From: an uncultured Stenotrophomonas sp.
GTDB lineage: Bacteria > Pseudomonadota > Gammaproteobacteria > Xanthomonadales > Xanthomonadaceae
Reading direction: 5' to 3'
Assembly (NCBI RefSeq): GCF_913778665.1
Contig: NZ_CAJYVQ010000014.1
Span: 61,256 to 125,255 of the forward strand
Length of the DNA stretch: 64,000 nucleotides
The position numbers and the translations under genes were made by a program. Each line of letters starts with the position of its first letter. Position 1 is the first letter of the stretch. The notes beneath the pieces are model-generated. The model was given only the letters and a program-made list of their open reading frames with translations. It ran no database searches and had not been told where the DNA came from. This document shows, piece by piece, positions 1-9,153 of the stretch.

Positions 1-1514
1 GCAGGCGCAGGGTGATGTCGGCGTCCTCGGCCGCATAGCGGCTGGCTTCGTCGATGCCCACCTGCGAGAACGGGATCTGCTTGGCGCCCTTGCCGGCCAC
101 ATCCTCGAACTTGATGGTGCTGTAGCCCAGGTAGCGCAGCGCCAGCGAATCCATATCGTGTCGGGTCGCGGTGGAGTTGAGCACGAAGCTCTCGAGCATG
201 GTGTCGTCGTGGTAGCCCTCCACGTCCACGCCGTGGCGGCGCAGCACGTGCAGGTCGTACTTGCCATGCTGGCCCAGCTTCTTCTTCGCCGGGTCCTGCA
301 GCACCGGGCGCAGCGCGTCCAGCACCTGCTGTAGCGGCAGCTGCGCCGGCGCGCCGGGGTAGTCGTGGCCGACCGGGATGTAGGCAGCCTTGCCCGGCTC
401 GACCGCCAGGCTGACGCCGACCAGGCGCGCGCGCATCGCATCCAGCGCATCGGTTTCGGTATCGAAGCTGATCAGCTCGGCCTGCTGCAGGCGCTCGACC
501 CAGGCCTGCAGCTGCTCGCCGGTGAGCACGGTCTCATACTCACCCGGGGCGGCCAGCGCCGGGTCCAGCGTGCCGGCGGCCGGGGCCTCGGAACTGCCTC
601 GGGCGAAGCCGGCAGCGGTGCCGCGCAGGCTCGGCGCGGCTTCGCTGGCGACAGCGGGTGCCGGCAGCGGCGCACCCAGTTCCTTCAGCGCCTGGGTGAA
701 GCCGTAACGCGCATACAGCTCGGTCAGCACCGGCACGTCCTGCTCGCGCAGGGCCAGCGTGGTCGGACTGGCGTCCAGCTCCACATCGGTGCGGATGGTC
801 ACCAGCTCACGGTTCAGCGGCAGGCGTTCCAGCGCGGCGCGCAGGTTCTCGCCGATCTTGCCCTTCATGGTCGGCGCGGCGGCCATCACTCCGTCCAGAT
901 GCTGGTACTCGGCCAGCCACTTGGCGGCGGTCTTCGGCCCGCACTTCTCCACGCCCGGCACGTTGTCGACGGTGTCGCCCATCAGCGCCAGCAGGTCGAT
1001 GATCTGGTCGGCGCGCACGCCGAACTTGTCCATCACCGCCGCGTCCGAATCCATGCGGCTGCCGGTCATGGTGTTGACCAGCTCGATGCCCGGGCGGACC
1101 AGCTGCGCGAAGTCCTTGTCGCCGGTAGAAATGGTCACCTTCAGGTCCTGCGCCAGGCCCTGCAGCGCCAGCGTGCCGATCACATCGTCGGCTTCCACGC
1201 CGGGGATGCGCAGGATGCTGATGCCCAGTGCTTCAACGATGCGGCACATCGGCTCGACCTGGCTGCGCAGTTCGTCGGGCATCGGCGGACGGTTGGCCTT
1301 GTACTGGTCGTACAGGTCATCACGGAAGGTCTTGCCGGGCGCATCGACCACGAACGCAACGTAGGCCGGGCGTTCCTTCAGCGTCGAACGCAGCATGTTG
1401 ACCACGCCGAACAGTGCGCCGGTGGGTTCACCCTGTGCATTGGACAGGGGCGGCAGCGCGTGGAACGCGCGGTACAGGTAACTGGACCCGTCGATCAGGA
1501 CTAATCTGCTCATG
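1..1514 (-). CDS. polA: DNA polymerase I, N-terminal part (continues beyond the left edge)
   Basis: DNA polymerase I removes primers and fills gaps during replication and repair. The start MSRLVLIDGSSYLYRAFHAL is the typical PolA N-terminus. About 504 residues are in the window: the 5'-3' flap exonuclease domain (roughly 1-290, with GVEADDVIGTLA and STGDKDFAQLV), then the 3'-5' proofreading domain from about 330, with an intact ExoI motif FDTETD. Proofreading is therefore probably active. The polymerase domain and stop codon lie off the left edge. No Shine-Dalgarno sequence precedes the ATG. Instead TAGAAT sits exactly 6 nt upstream, which suggests a leaderless mRNA. The divergent neighbour is a small lipoprotein gene 96 bp away. 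Confidence 0.97.
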
Positions 1515-1520
1515 CGCCGA

Positions 1521-1526
1521 TTCTAC
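1521..1526 (-). promoter_or_regulatory. Putative -10 box of polA (leaderless arrangement)
   Basis: On the minus strand TAGAAT is followed by 6 nt (CGGCGC) and then the polA ATG. A -10 hexamer at this distance would place the transcription start at or next to the A of the ATG. No -35 match is obvious. The same spacing recurs at several other genes in the window. Confidence 0.5.
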
Positions 1527-1610
1527 GCGCCCGTGCCTGCACCGCGACGACACGGCACGCACCCGGCGATGGGGCATAATCAGGCCTCTCTCCAGGCAAA
1601 GGTTCCGCCG

Positions 1611-1895
1611 ATGAAGACCCTGATGCTGGCTTCCCTGCTCCTGCTCGCTGGCTGCGCCAGCATGGGTGGCGCAGGCGCTCCCCCGGTGGACGTCAAGGGC
1701 GCCGATGTCTCCAAGCGGACCATGGACAACGGCGACACCATCGAGGAATACCGTGTGTCCGGCCAGCTGCGCATGGTCAAGGTGACCCCGTCGCGCGGCG
1801 CCCCGTACTACATGTACGACAAGAACGGCGATGGCCGCTTCGACAACGACAAGGATGGCGTCTCGCCGGTGTACTGGAAGCTGTACAGCTGGTGA
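1611..1895 (+). CDS. DUF2782-type small lipoprotein
   Basis: The product has 94 aa with a signal peptide ending in a lipobox (LLAGCAS), so it is probably a lipoprotein. The mature part matches the DUF2782 type: a VSKRTMDNGDTIEEYRVSGQ segment, then RMVKVTPSRGAPYYMYDKNGDG and a C-terminal PVYWKLYSW. The function of this family is unknown. In Xanthomonadaceae it is commonly found next to polA, as here. An in-frame ATG exists at 1512, but the signal peptide identifies the start at 1611. A CATAAT -10-like hexamer lies at 1575-1580. Confidence 0.8.
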   Translation: MKTLMLASLLLLAGCASMGGAGAPPVDVKGADVSKRTMDNGDTIEEYRVSGQLRMVKVTPSRGAPYYMYDKNGDGRFDNDKDGVSPVYWKLYSW

Positions 1896-1898
1896 GGT

Positions 1899-1947
1899 GA
1901 CCGGGGACGGATCCCCGCGATTCAATGGATCCACGCCATGCGTGGCT
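1899..1947. repeat. Two short palindromes, the second SMAG-like
   Basis: The stretch holds GGGGACGGATCCCC (1902-1916 region) and then TGGATCCACGCCATGCGTGG with the dyad CCACGC-CAT-GCGTGG at 1931-1945. The second resembles the SMAG variants found elsewhere in the window (for example at 28920) but lacks the GTAG end. Either hairpin could help end transcription of the lipoprotein gene. Confidence 0.5.
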
Positions 1948-1966
1948 GGGTCCCTGCCGGCCCCCA

Positions 1967-2003
1967 CAAAAAACAACGCCGGCGCGCATCCTGCGGCCGG
2001 CGT
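1967..2003 (-). terminator. Rho-independent terminator after the universal stress gene
   Basis: On the minus strand an ACGCCGGC stem (1996-2003) pairs with GCCGGCGT (1976-1983) across a 12-nt loop. A T-rich run (TGTTTTTTG) follows. It lies about 40 bp past the stop of the universal stress gene. Confidence 0.75.
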
Positions 2004-2044
2004 CGGGTCCCCTCCCCGGGAACGCTTGTATCAGCGCGTGTGGA

Positions 2045-2491
2045 TCAGCGGATCACCAGCACCGGCAGGGTGCTGCGCGCCAGCACTTCGGCAGTCTGGC
2101 TGCCCAGCAGCACGCGGGTCACGCCACGGCGGCCATGCGAGGTCATCACGATCAGGTCGCTGTTGCGCTCGCCCGCGGTCTCGATGATGCCGTCGGCCGC
2201 GTAGCGGTCCAGCACATGCACCGGGTTGGCGGTGATGCCCTGCTCGGCGGCCTTGGCCAGCGCCGGCTGCAGCACCTTCTGCGCGCCTTCCTCGCGGTCG
2301 GCCTTGTACTCGGGACTGTTCATGTAGCCCACGCTCCAGCCCATGGCATCGTACATGCCGACGGCCCACGGCTCGGAGACGGTCACGATATCGACCTCGG
2401 CATTGAGGTCCTTGGCCAGTTCCAGGCCCTTGGCCAGGCCCTTGTCGGCCAGCTCGGAGCCGTCGGTGGCAATCAGGATGCGCTTGTACAT
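2045..2491 (-). CDS. Universal stress protein (UspA family)
   Basis: The product has 148 aa and is a single Usp domain. MYKRILIATDGSE is the classical N-terminal strand with its Asp. VMTSHGRRG followed by VLLGS matches the nucleotide-binding loop (HG-9x-GS), although the first Gly of the usual motif is Thr here. ATP-binding Usp proteins act in the cytoplasm under stress or growth arrest; the exact role is not predictable. The ATG at 2491 is chosen because a GGAG lies just upstream, while the in-frame extension to 2533 reads MVSFPSGRSTRSPT and does not fit the family. The gene has its own terminator. Confidence 0.92.
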   Translation of the reverse strand: MYKRILIATDGSELADKGLAKGLELAKDLNAEVDIVTVSEPWAVGMYDAMGWSVGYMNSPEYKADREEGAQKVLQPALAKAAEQGITANPVHVLDRYAADGIIETAGERNSDLIVMTSHGRRGVTRVLLGSQTAEVLARSTLPVLVIR

Positions 2492-2643
2492 GGTGGGGCT
2501 CCGCGTCGATCGGCCAGATGGGAACGACACCATTACACACCGGATGTGCAGGCTGCGCCTTGAGCAGGATCAATCCGGCGCCGCGCAGGGGCCCGTGCGC
2601 ACCGCCACGTGGTCCGAGGGACGGGCTCGGCCGGCCCTCTTCT

Positions 2644-2710
2644 GCAGAGCCGAGCCCATGCTCGGCTGCTTCTGGCGGGAAAAGGAGCCGAGCATGGGCT
2701 CGGCTCTGCA
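2644..2710. repeat. SMAG-type REP dimer, inverted pair
   Basis: Two copies of a GCAGAGCCGAGC..GCTCGGCT palindrome face each other (2644-2667 and 2686-2710) and form one 67-bp imperfect dyad. The ends read GCAG rather than the usual GTAG. The element lies between the 184-aa protein gene and the universal stress gene. Confidence 0.85.
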
Positions 2711-2722
2711 TCAGGCTCGCCC

Positions 2723-3277
2723 TCAGGCGATCTGCACCACGCGCGCGTTCTGGCACAGCGGGTAGCTGGCGACGAATTCAGCGATCGCCTCACGCATCGC
2801 CTCGAATGACTGACCGTACATATACAGCGCGGTCTCGCTCGGGCCCTGCCACCAGCTGCAGATCTCGCCGAGGCCATCGATGCGCTCGGACAGCTGCTCG
2901 AAGACGTGGTTGGAGTCGCACTGTTCGTAGACCTCGTCGGGCAGGGTCAGGCCATCCAGGTAGATGCCCAGGCCCTCGGTCACGCCAAAGCTGCGATCCG
3001 CCTCGCCGGCACCCTGCACCTGCGAGCCCTTCGGTGCACCCAGCTGTTCCAGCAGATCGATCAGCTTGGGCACGCCTGCGGCGTCCACCAACGCTACCTC
3101 GATGTCGCCGTATTCAACTTCGCCCTCATCGGAGATCGCGGTGCCACCGCCAACGATCTCGCCGATCTGCGACGCCTGCAGCAATGCGTCGAGCGGATCC
3201 TCGAACAGCTCGTGGCGATGCTCGGGCTGCAGCCGGGCGTTCAATTTCACGGTCGCGTGCAGCGTGGCTTCGGTCAT
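2723..3277 (-). CDS. Unrecognised 184-aa protein
   Basis: I do not recognise this family. The protein is soluble-looking and acidic, with no signal peptide or membrane segment. It opens MTEATLHATVKLNARLQPEH, has a Gly-rich GEIVGGGTAISDEGEVEYGD stretch near residue 45, a YMYGQSFEAMREAIAEFV segment near the C-terminus, and ends in CQNARVVQIA. AGGA precedes the ATG at 3277, which supports this start. The codon use and position 3 GC look like those of neighbouring genes, so it is probably real. It is flanked by REP elements on both sides and shows no operon partner. Confidence 0.75.
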   Translation of the reverse strand: MTEATLHATVKLNARLQPEHRHELFEDPLDALLQASQIGEIVGGGTAISDEGEVEYGDIEVALVDAAGVPKLIDLLEQLGAPKGSQVQGAGEADRSFGVTEGLGIYLDGLTLPDEVYEQCDSNHVFEQLSERIDGLGEICSWWQGPSETALYMYGQSFEAMREAIAEFVASYPLCQNARVVQIA

Positions 3278-3308
3278 GGGGGCGTTCCTGGGAGATGTCA
3301 GGCCCCAT

Positions 3309-3446
3309 TGTAGAGTCGAAGGTAGCGGCAAGAGCCGCTGCCAACGTCGCTTGCGACGGCCCGATGGGTGCCGGTCAGGACGACCGGCATCACCAGGCTC
3401 GACTGCCTTTCCCGCCAGCAGCAGCCGCGCATGGGCTTGGCTCTAC
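3309..3446. repeat. Composite REP cluster with nested hairpins
   Basis: Outer ends GTAGAGTCGA and GGCTTGGCTCTAC resemble a SMAG dimer. Inside lie three further perfect or near-perfect hairpins: GGTAGCGGC-AAGA-GCCGCTGCC type (3321-3342), CGTCGC-TT-GCGACG (3345-3358) and a GTGCCGGTC..GACCGGCAT dyad (3369-3391). No gene is visible in this 178-bp spacer. Confidence 0.75.
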
Positions 3447-3455
3447 AACAGCCCG

Positions 3456-3782
3456 TCAGCGCAGGAACGGGGTCACTTTGCGCTTGAGCAGTTCCACCAG
3501 CACCGGGTCCATGTACTCGTAGTGGTCGGGGATATCCAGGCAGATCACCCGCTTGCCGTTCAACCAGGCCTTGTAGCGGCTGGACAGCCGGTTGCGGTGG
3601 GCCTTCTCCATCACGAACACCAGATCGGCCCACTGCAGCAGCTCAGGGCTGAGCACTTCTTCGGCGTCGGCCAGCAACCCGGCCGAGGCGGTCTCGATAC
3701 CCGGCCAATCGGCAAATACCTGCTCGGCCGTCGGGCTGCGCAGGCGGTTCTGGCTGCAGAGGAAGAGCACGTTGCGGGTCAT
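3456..3782 (-). CDS. Low-molecular-weight protein tyrosine phosphatase-like protein
   Basis: The product has 108 aa. It opens MTRNVLFLCSQNRLRSPTAE, where C-x5-R-S (C9-R15 region) is the phosphatase P-loop. A second conserved block reads WADLVFVMEKAHRNRL, and DIPDHYEYMD near the C-terminus could supply the general acid Asp. At 108 aa it is shorter than typical 150-aa LMW-PTPs, but this compact form with a C-S-x-N-x-x-R-S loop is a known subgroup. The start at 3782 is chosen because the upstream extension would run through a palindromic repeat. The substrate is unknown. Confidence 0.85.
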   Translation of the reverse strand: MTRNVLFLCSQNRLRSPTAEQVFADWPGIETASAGLLADAEEVLSPELLQWADLVFVMEKAHRNRLSSRYKAWLNGKRVICLDIPDHYEYMDPVLVELLKRKVTPFLR

Positions 3783-3796
3783 GCACCCAGCGTACC

Positions 3797-3838
3797 GGGG
3801 GTCGGATCCCGTTTCCAACGGAAAAGGGATCCGACCCC
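3797..3838. repeat. Second palindrome family, GGGGTCGGATCC type
   Basis: A 13-bp perfect inverted repeat, GGGGTCGGATCCC and GGGATCCGACCCC, encloses a 16-nt loop. It differs from SMAG in sequence. Related copies lie at 13183, 19391, 21431 and 35936. It sits between uvrD and the phosphatase gene, 8 bp from the uvrD stop. Confidence 0.85.
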
Positions 3839-3846
3839 GACGGTGA

Positions 3847-6039
3847 TCAGATCACCGTCAGGTTGGCGTACGCCATCACCAGCCATTTGCTGCCGGCGTC
3901 TGCAAATTCGACCTGCACGCGGGCGTGCGCACCGCTGCCTTCGTAGTCGGTCACCATGCCTTCGCCGAACTTGGGATGGGTGACCAGCGCACCGAGCTTG
4001 ACCGGCGGTGCCTCGATCGAGGCATGGCCCATCACCCGGCTGGCGCCCATCGAAGCCGGCCGCGAGACCTGCACCTTCGGGCGCACTTCGTGCAGCAGCT
4101 CACGCGGAATCTCGCGCAGGAAGCGCGACGGCAGGCTGTAGTTGTCCTGGCCATGGATGCGGCGCGATTCGGCGTAGCTCAGCACCAGCTTCTGGCGCGC
4201 GCGGGTGATGCCGACGTAGGCCAGGCGGCGCTCTTCTTCCAGCCGCCCGCTTTCCTCCAGCGAACGTGCGCTGGGGAACAGGCCGTCTTCCATGCCTGCC
4301 AGGAACACCAGCGGGAATTCCAGGCCCTTGGCCGAGTGCAGGGTCATCAACTGCACACCCTCCTCGCCGGCCTGCGCCTGGCCCTCGCCGGCCTCCAGCG
4401 CGGCATAGGCCAGGAACGCGACCAGCTCGTCCATGTCCTCGCCCACTTCCTCGATGTCGTCGGCCCGGCGCACGAAACGCGAGGCGACCGAGACCAGTTC
4501 GTCGAGGTTGTCGGTGCGCGATTCCGAATCCAGCGAATTGCGACTTTCCTTGCTCCAGTGCTCGCGCAGCTGCGAGCGGGCCAGCACGTGGTCGACGCGC
4601 TCGGCCAGGGTCATGTGCACGGTCTGCGCCTGCAGCTCGTTGACCAGCCCCAGGAAGCCGGCCAGTGCATTGCGCGCACGTGCGGCCAGCGCGCTGCCCT
4701 GGGTGACCAGCATGGTCGCTTCCCACAACGAAATGCCCTGCGCACGTGCCTCGCGGCGCACTTCGTCCAGCGTGCGGTCACCGATGCCACGGGTGGGCGT
4801 GTTGACCGCGCGCTCGAACGCCGCGTCATCGTTGCGGTTGGACAGCAGGCGCAGGTACGCCAGCGCGTCCTTGATTTCGGCACGCTCGAAGAAGCGCATG
4901 CCGCCGTACACGCGGTACGGCACCTGTTCGCTCAGCAGCGCCTCTTCCAGCGCGCGAGACTGCGCGTTGCTGCGGTAGAGCACCGCCACTTCGGTGTAGC
5001 TGCCACCGTCGCGCACCCACTGGCGGGCGCGCTCGACGATGTAGCGCGCCTCGTCCATCTCGTTGTACGCGGCGTACAGATCGATCGGCTCGCCGTCGCC
5101 GCTGTCGGTCCACAGCTGCTTGCCGATGCGATCCGGGTTGTGCGCGATCACCGCGTTGGCGGCACCGAGGATGTTGGCAGTGGAGCGGTAGTTCTGTTCC
5201 AGGCGGATGGTCTGGGCACCCGGGAAGTCGCGCAGGAAGCCCTGCACGTTCTCGACCTTGGCGCCACGCCAGCCGTAGATGGCCTGGTCATCGTCGCCGA
5301 CCACGAACACGTGGCCGGAATCACCGGCCAGCACGCGCACGAAGGCGTACTGGATGGCGTTGGTGTCCTGGAATTCGTCCACCAGGATTTCGCGGAAGCG
5401 GGCGCGGTAATGCGACAGCAGTGCCGGGTTGTCACGCAGCAGTTCATGCGCGCGCAGCAGCAGCTCGGCGAAGTCGACCAGGCCGGCGCGGTCGCAGCGC
5501 GCCTGGTACTCGATGTAGGCCTGGCGCATGGTTTCAAGCCACGCGTCGTTCGGCTCGGGCTGGATGTGCTGCGGGCGGCGGCCTTCGTCCTTCTGCGCGT
5601 TGATCCACCACGCGATCTGCTTGGCCGGGTACTTGCCGTCGTCCAGTTCCAGCGCCTGCACCACCCGCTTGACCAGCCGCAGCTGGTCATCCGAATCCAT
5701 CACCTGGAAGCCTTCGGGCAGCCTGGCGTCCTGCCAGTGCAGACGCAGCAGGCGGTTGGCCAGGCCGTGGAAGGTGCCGATCCACATGCCGCGGCTGCCA
5801 TTGGGCAGCTGGGCATCGATGCGGTGGCGCATCTCGCCGGCCGCCTTGTTGGTGAAGGTCACCGCGAAAATGCCGTGGGTCGGCACGCCGTCGACTTCAT
5901 GCAGCCAGGCGATGCGGTGGGTGAGTACGCGGGTCTTGCCGGAACCGGCACCGGCCAGCACCAGGTGGTGGCCGGGGGGAGCGGAGACGGCTTCGCGCTG
6001 GGCCGGATTCAGGCCATCGAGCAGGTGGGAGACATCCAT
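3847..6039 (-). CDS. uvrD: DNA helicase II (UvrD)
   Basis: A superfamily 1A 3'-5' DNA helicase for nucleotide excision and mismatch repair, 730 aa, about the length of E. coli UvrD. Motifs appear in order: Walker A AGAGSGKT (about residues 29-36), GTFHGLANRLLR, Walker B VDEFQDTN, GDDDQAIYGWRGA, QNYRSTANIL, TLHSAKGLEFPLVF and VGITRARQKLVLS. The C-terminus GEGMVTDYEGSG..VQVEFADAGSKWL is the UvrD Tudor-like tail that contacts RNA polymerase or DNA. The gene starts 9 bp after the FAD-binding protein gene and probably belongs to its transcription unit. TAAAAT 6 nt before the ATG could also serve as an internal promoter. Confidence 0.96.
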   Translation of the reverse strand: MDVSHLLDGLNPAQREAVSAPPGHHLVLAGAGSGKTRVLTHRIAWLHEVDGVPTHGIFAVTFTNKAAGEMRHRIDAQLPNGSRGMWIGTFHGLANRLLRLHWQDARLPEGFQVMDSDDQLRLVKRVVQALELDDGKYPAKQIAWWINAQKDEGRRPQHIQPEPNDAWLETMRQAYIEYQARCDRAGLVDFAELLLRAHELLRDNPALLSHYRARFREILVDEFQDTNAIQYAFVRVLAGDSGHVFVVGDDDQAIYGWRGAKVENVQGFLRDFPGAQTIRLEQNYRSTANILGAANAVIAHNPDRIGKQLWTDSGDGEPIDLYAAYNEMDEARYIVERARQWVRDGGSYTEVAVLYRSNAQSRALEEALLSEQVPYRVYGGMRFFERAEIKDALAYLRLLSNRNDDAAFERAVNTPTRGIGDRTLDEVRREARAQGISLWEATMLVTQGSALAARARNALAGFLGLVNELQAQTVHMTLAERVDHVLARSQLREHWSKESRNSLDSESRTDNLDELVSVASRFVRRADDIEEVGEDMDELVAFLAYAALEAGEGQAQAGEEGVQLMTLHSAKGLEFPLVFLAGMEDGLFPSARSLEESGRLEEERRLAYVGITRARQKLVLSYAESRRIHGQDNYSLPSRFLREIPRELLHEVRPKVQVSRPASMGASRVMGHASIEAPPVKLGALVTHPKFGEGMVTDYEGSGAHARVQVEFADAGSKWLVMAYANLTVI

Positions 6040-6048
6040 GCCCCCATT

Positions 6049-7452
6049 TTACGGCATCGCCGTCGCGGCACCTGCGACCACCTCGGTGGCCAGCGCCTGC
6101 GCCTGCTGACGCAGTTCAGGCACCGCCAGGCTTTCCCATAGGCTGCCGATGCGCAGGCTGCCGAGTACACCCAGCCGTGCCTGCGGCTGACCGCCCACGG
6201 CGCGCAGACGGTCACCCGGCACCGTGCTGTCCAGGCCCAGCCCATGCGGGCCGGGGCGGGCCAGGCCATCGGCCTGCAACTGCTGCAGCAGCGGATTGCG
6301 CAGCGCGCTGGCGCGGGTTTCGACGCCGGTGGCGTTGATCACGCCGCCGATCGCCCACTGCTGTTCCTCGCCCGAGGCGTCGCGGCCGGACAGCTGCACG
6401 GCATCGCCCTCGCGCCAGACGCGGTGCAGACGGGCGCGGTGGACACGTAGCTGGCCGCTGTCCTGCAGGGTCTGCAGCTGCGCGTCGACCTCTTCGGCGA
6501 TGCGATGGCGATGCACGTCCCAATAGCGCACCACATGGCGCAGGAAGCGGCGCTGGTCGGCCGCGTCGAGGCTGCACCACAGCGCCTGCCCGTGCGGGCG
6601 GATGCGGTCCATCACGCCCTGCCACGGCAGGCCGTCGGCCTGCGCCTGGCGCGCGAACCCGCGCAACGCGCGCAGGCGCTGGCGCAGGCTCATCGGCAGC
6701 AGCACCGCCGGATCGAAGCTGGGCTGGCCGCCGTGCGCGTGCGGCAGCGGCAACAGGCCGTGGCGCGAGATCACATGCAGCGGGCCGGTATGACCGGCGG
6801 CGACGAGCGCCAGCACGGTGTCGGCCATGCTCAAGCCGGAGCCGACAATGGCCAGGGCATGGTCGCCGGCCAGGGTACGCACACCGTCGTAGTCCCAGGC
6901 CTCGATCACATCATCGGCGGGCAGGGCCTCGGCGCCGGGTACCGGCAGCGGGCGCATGCTGTTGCCCGTGGCCAGCACCGCCTGCGCGACGTGCAGCGTG
7001 CTGCCATCGCCCAGTGTCAGCTGGTAGCCATGGTCATCCGGCTGCAGGCCCAGCACCGGCTGCGCGACCACCTGCAGCTGCGCCGGGCTGGCGGCCACGG
7101 CCTCCTGCAGGCGCTGCTGCAGATAGGCGGCAAAGAAGTGGCGGCACACGTAGCGCTCGCCCAGCACCTCGCGTGCCTCGCCCGGGTACGCGTTGTCGAC
7201 CATCAGGTAATCAAGGAAATCGCCGGGCTGGTCGGCAAACGCACTCATCTTCGCCGCCGGCACGTTCAGCAGGTGCTCCGGCCACGGCGTGGCATAGGCG
7301 ATGCCTTGCGCCAGCTGCGAGGCCGGTTCGAAAATGGCCAGCGCCAGCGGCGCCTTCGCCTGGCGCAATACCTGGATCGCCACCAGCACTCCGGCGGCAC
7401 CACCGCCGATGATTGCCAGGTCCAGTTCGCCATTACGCGGTGAATCAGTCAT
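6049..7452 (-). CDS. FAD/NAD(P)-binding protein (HpyO-like flavoprotein)
   Basis: The product has 467 aa. A dinucleotide-binding Rossmann fold starts at the N-terminus (LDLAIIGGGAAGVLVAIQ), followed by the block HLLNVPAAKMSAFADQPGDFL and a second nucleotide-binding motif ALAIVGSGLSMADTVLAL. This layout fits the FAD/NAD(P)-binding domain proteins related to hydroxylases and monooxygenases (NAD_binding_9 type). The substrate is unknown. The ATG at 7452 is preferred over one at 7470 because TACAAT lies 6 nt upstream, giving a leaderless arrangement like polA. uvrD follows after 9 bp. Confidence 0.85.
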   Translation of the reverse strand: MTDSPRNGELDLAIIGGGAAGVLVAIQVLRQAKAPLALAIFEPASQLAQGIAYATPWPEHLLNVPAAKMSAFADQPGDFLDYLMVDNAYPGEAREVLGERYVCRHFFAAYLQQRLQEAVAASPAQLQVVAQPVLGLQPDDHGYQLTLGDGSTLHVAQAVLATGNSMRPLPVPGAEALPADDVIEAWDYDGVRTLAGDHALAIVGSGLSMADTVLALVAAGHTGPLHVISRHGLLPLPHAHGGQPSFDPAVLLPMSLRQRLRALRGFARQAQADGLPWQGVMDRIRPHGQALWCSLDAADQRRFLRHVVRYWDVHRHRIAEEVDAQLQTLQDSGQLRVHRARLHRVWREGDAVQLSGRDASGEEQQWAIGGVINATGVETRASALRNPLLQQLQADGLARPGPHGLGLDSTVPGDRLRAVGGQPQARLGVLGSLRIGSLWESLAVPELRQQAQALATEVVAGAATAMP

Positions 7453-7515
7453 GCGCCGATTGTAGGCCATTGGCGATGACGGGCCGGCTTGCCGGAATGG
7501 GCGGCCGGCATTTCC

Positions 7516-8964
7516 TCACATCAACGCATCGGCCAGCCGTGCGATGCCCTCGCGGCTGCGCCGCCAGGTGGGGCGGCTGCGCCACTGCTGCAGATCCAGC
7601 TGCCGCGACTCGCGCAGGTAGCCATCCTCGATCGCGCACAGCTGCTGCACCAGCGCGCGGTCGTAGCAGATCAGGCCGATTTCGGCATTCAGCGCGAACG
7701 AGCGGATATCCATGTTGATCGAACCCAGCACGGCGATGTCCTCGTCCACGCTCATGTGCTTGGCGTGCAGGAACTGCGGCTCGTACAGGGCGATGCGCAC
7801 GCCACAGCGCAGCAGCTCGTCGTAGTAGGCCTCCTGTGCCCACGAGGTCAGCCGCTGATTGTTGCTGGCCGACAGGATCAGCTGCACTTCCACGCCGGAC
7901 AACGCGGCAATGCGCAGCGCGCTCAGCGTGGCTTCGTCAGGCACGAAGTACGGGGTGACCATCACCAGCCGTCGCCGTGCCAGGTGGATCAGCGCCGCCA
8001 CCGCATCGCGCGCGTTGCTGTACGGGTAGGCCGGGCCGCTGGGCAGCAGCTGGGTGGCAATGTCATCGCTGCACTCGGGCACATCGGCAATCACGTCCAG
8101 GCGCTGGCCGGTTTCCATGTACCAGTCACTGGCAAACACCGCTTCCAGATGCGCCACCGCCGGGCCGCGCACGCGCGCCACCAGCTCGCGGTTCGGGTGG
8201 CCGGGCACGAACTGCGGGCCGGCCAGATTCTGCGAACCGACATAGGCCACTTCGTTGTCGATCACCGCGATCTTGCGGTGGTTGCGCAGGTCCATGCGCC
8301 CGCTGCGCCGCCAGCGCAGGCCACCGGGCAGCATTGCGCGCACTTCGATGTCGCGCGCTTGCAGACGGTTGCGGTAGGCGCGCAGGCCGCGCTTGGCGCC
8401 CACCGCATCGAGCAGCACGCGGCACTGCACGCCACGTGCAGCCGCGCGCTGCAGCGCCTCGACGATGGCCTCGCCCACCGCGTCGTCGAACATCAGGTAG
8501 TACAGCAGGTGCACGCGGTCTTCGGCCTGATCGATGTCGGCGATGAGCGTGTGCAGCGATTCGTCGTAGCCGGTCAGCAGATCGACCGCATTGCCGTGCA
8601 CCGGCATGAAATCGCCCTGGCGCTGCACCAGCGGCACGATCTCGGCGCTGGCGGTGTCCGGCTCTGGCGACCAGCGCAGGCGGTGCTGCAGCGCCTGCTC
8701 CTCGCGGATCACCTGCGAAGCCTCGGCCTGGCGGCGGATGCGCTCGCGCGACAGCCACGGGTGACCGAACAGCAGGTACAGCGGCAGGCCCAGCAGCGGC
8801 ACGAAGCCGACCAGCAGCAGCCAGCTGCGCGCCGCACCCGGCGTGGTGCGGGTGGGGATCCAGCACAGCGCGACCAGCCGGATCAGCCAGTCGATCAGCA
8901 GCAGGTACGACCCCAGCAACCACTCGAACAGCATCGCATCGTCCGTCGGGAGGTGATGGGCCAT
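7516..8964 (-). CDS. cls: Cardiolipin synthase
   Basis: An inner-membrane phospholipase-D superfamily enzyme that condenses phosphatidylglycerol into cardiolipin. The 482 aa fit the family. Two N-terminal membrane segments (about 15-35 and 46-66) are followed by two HKD motifs: NHRKIAVIDN near residue 228 and HAKHMSVDEDIAVLGSIN near 405. Either HKD pair is complete, so the enzyme should be active. An internal ATG at 8934 would remove ten residues but keep both membrane segments; the start is therefore not certain. The gene stands alone, with a 190-bp spacer to rpmG. Confidence 0.92.
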   Translation of the reverse strand: MAHHLPTDDAMLFEWLLGSYLLLIDWLIRLVALCWIPTRTTPGAARSWLLLVGFVPLLGLPLYLLFGHPWLSRERIRRQAEASQVIREEQALQHRLRWSPEPDTASAEIVPLVQRQGDFMPVHGNAVDLLTGYDESLHTLIADIDQAEDRVHLLYYLMFDDAVGEAIVEALQRAAARGVQCRVLLDAVGAKRGLRAYRNRLQARDIEVRAMLPGGLRWRRSGRMDLRNHRKIAVIDNEVAYVGSQNLAGPQFVPGHPNRELVARVRGPAVAHLEAVFASDWYMETGQRLDVIADVPECSDDIATQLLPSGPAYPYSNARDAVAALIHLARRRLVMVTPYFVPDEATLSALRIAALSGVEVQLILSASNNQRLTSWAQEAYYDELLRCGVRIALYEPQFLHAKHMSVDEDIAVLGSINMDIRSFALNAEIGLICYDRALVQQLCAIEDGYLRESRQLDLQQWRSRPTWRRSREGIARLADALM

Positions 8965-9100
8965 TCTGCCCAGCAGGGTGTACAGAGTCGAGCTACGCTC
9001 GATTGCTTTGAACCATCGCGTCGACCCAGGTCGACACCTACCGGGGCGGGATGAGTGTGAAAAGCAAGGTTGGCACCCACCACGGGAAGACCAGGCATGA

Positions 9101-9125
9101 AAAAACCCGCCACATGGGCGGGTTT
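9101..9125 (-). terminator. Terminator of the rpmB-rpmG operon
   Basis: On the minus strand the stem AACCCGCC (9118-9125 side) pairs with GGCGGGTT (9105-9112 side), and a run of T follows (9101-9106 read in reverse). It lies 29 bp after the rpmG stop. Confidence 0.85.
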
Positions 9126-9153
9126 CTTCGCGGGGACCAGCAATCCGTGCGGA

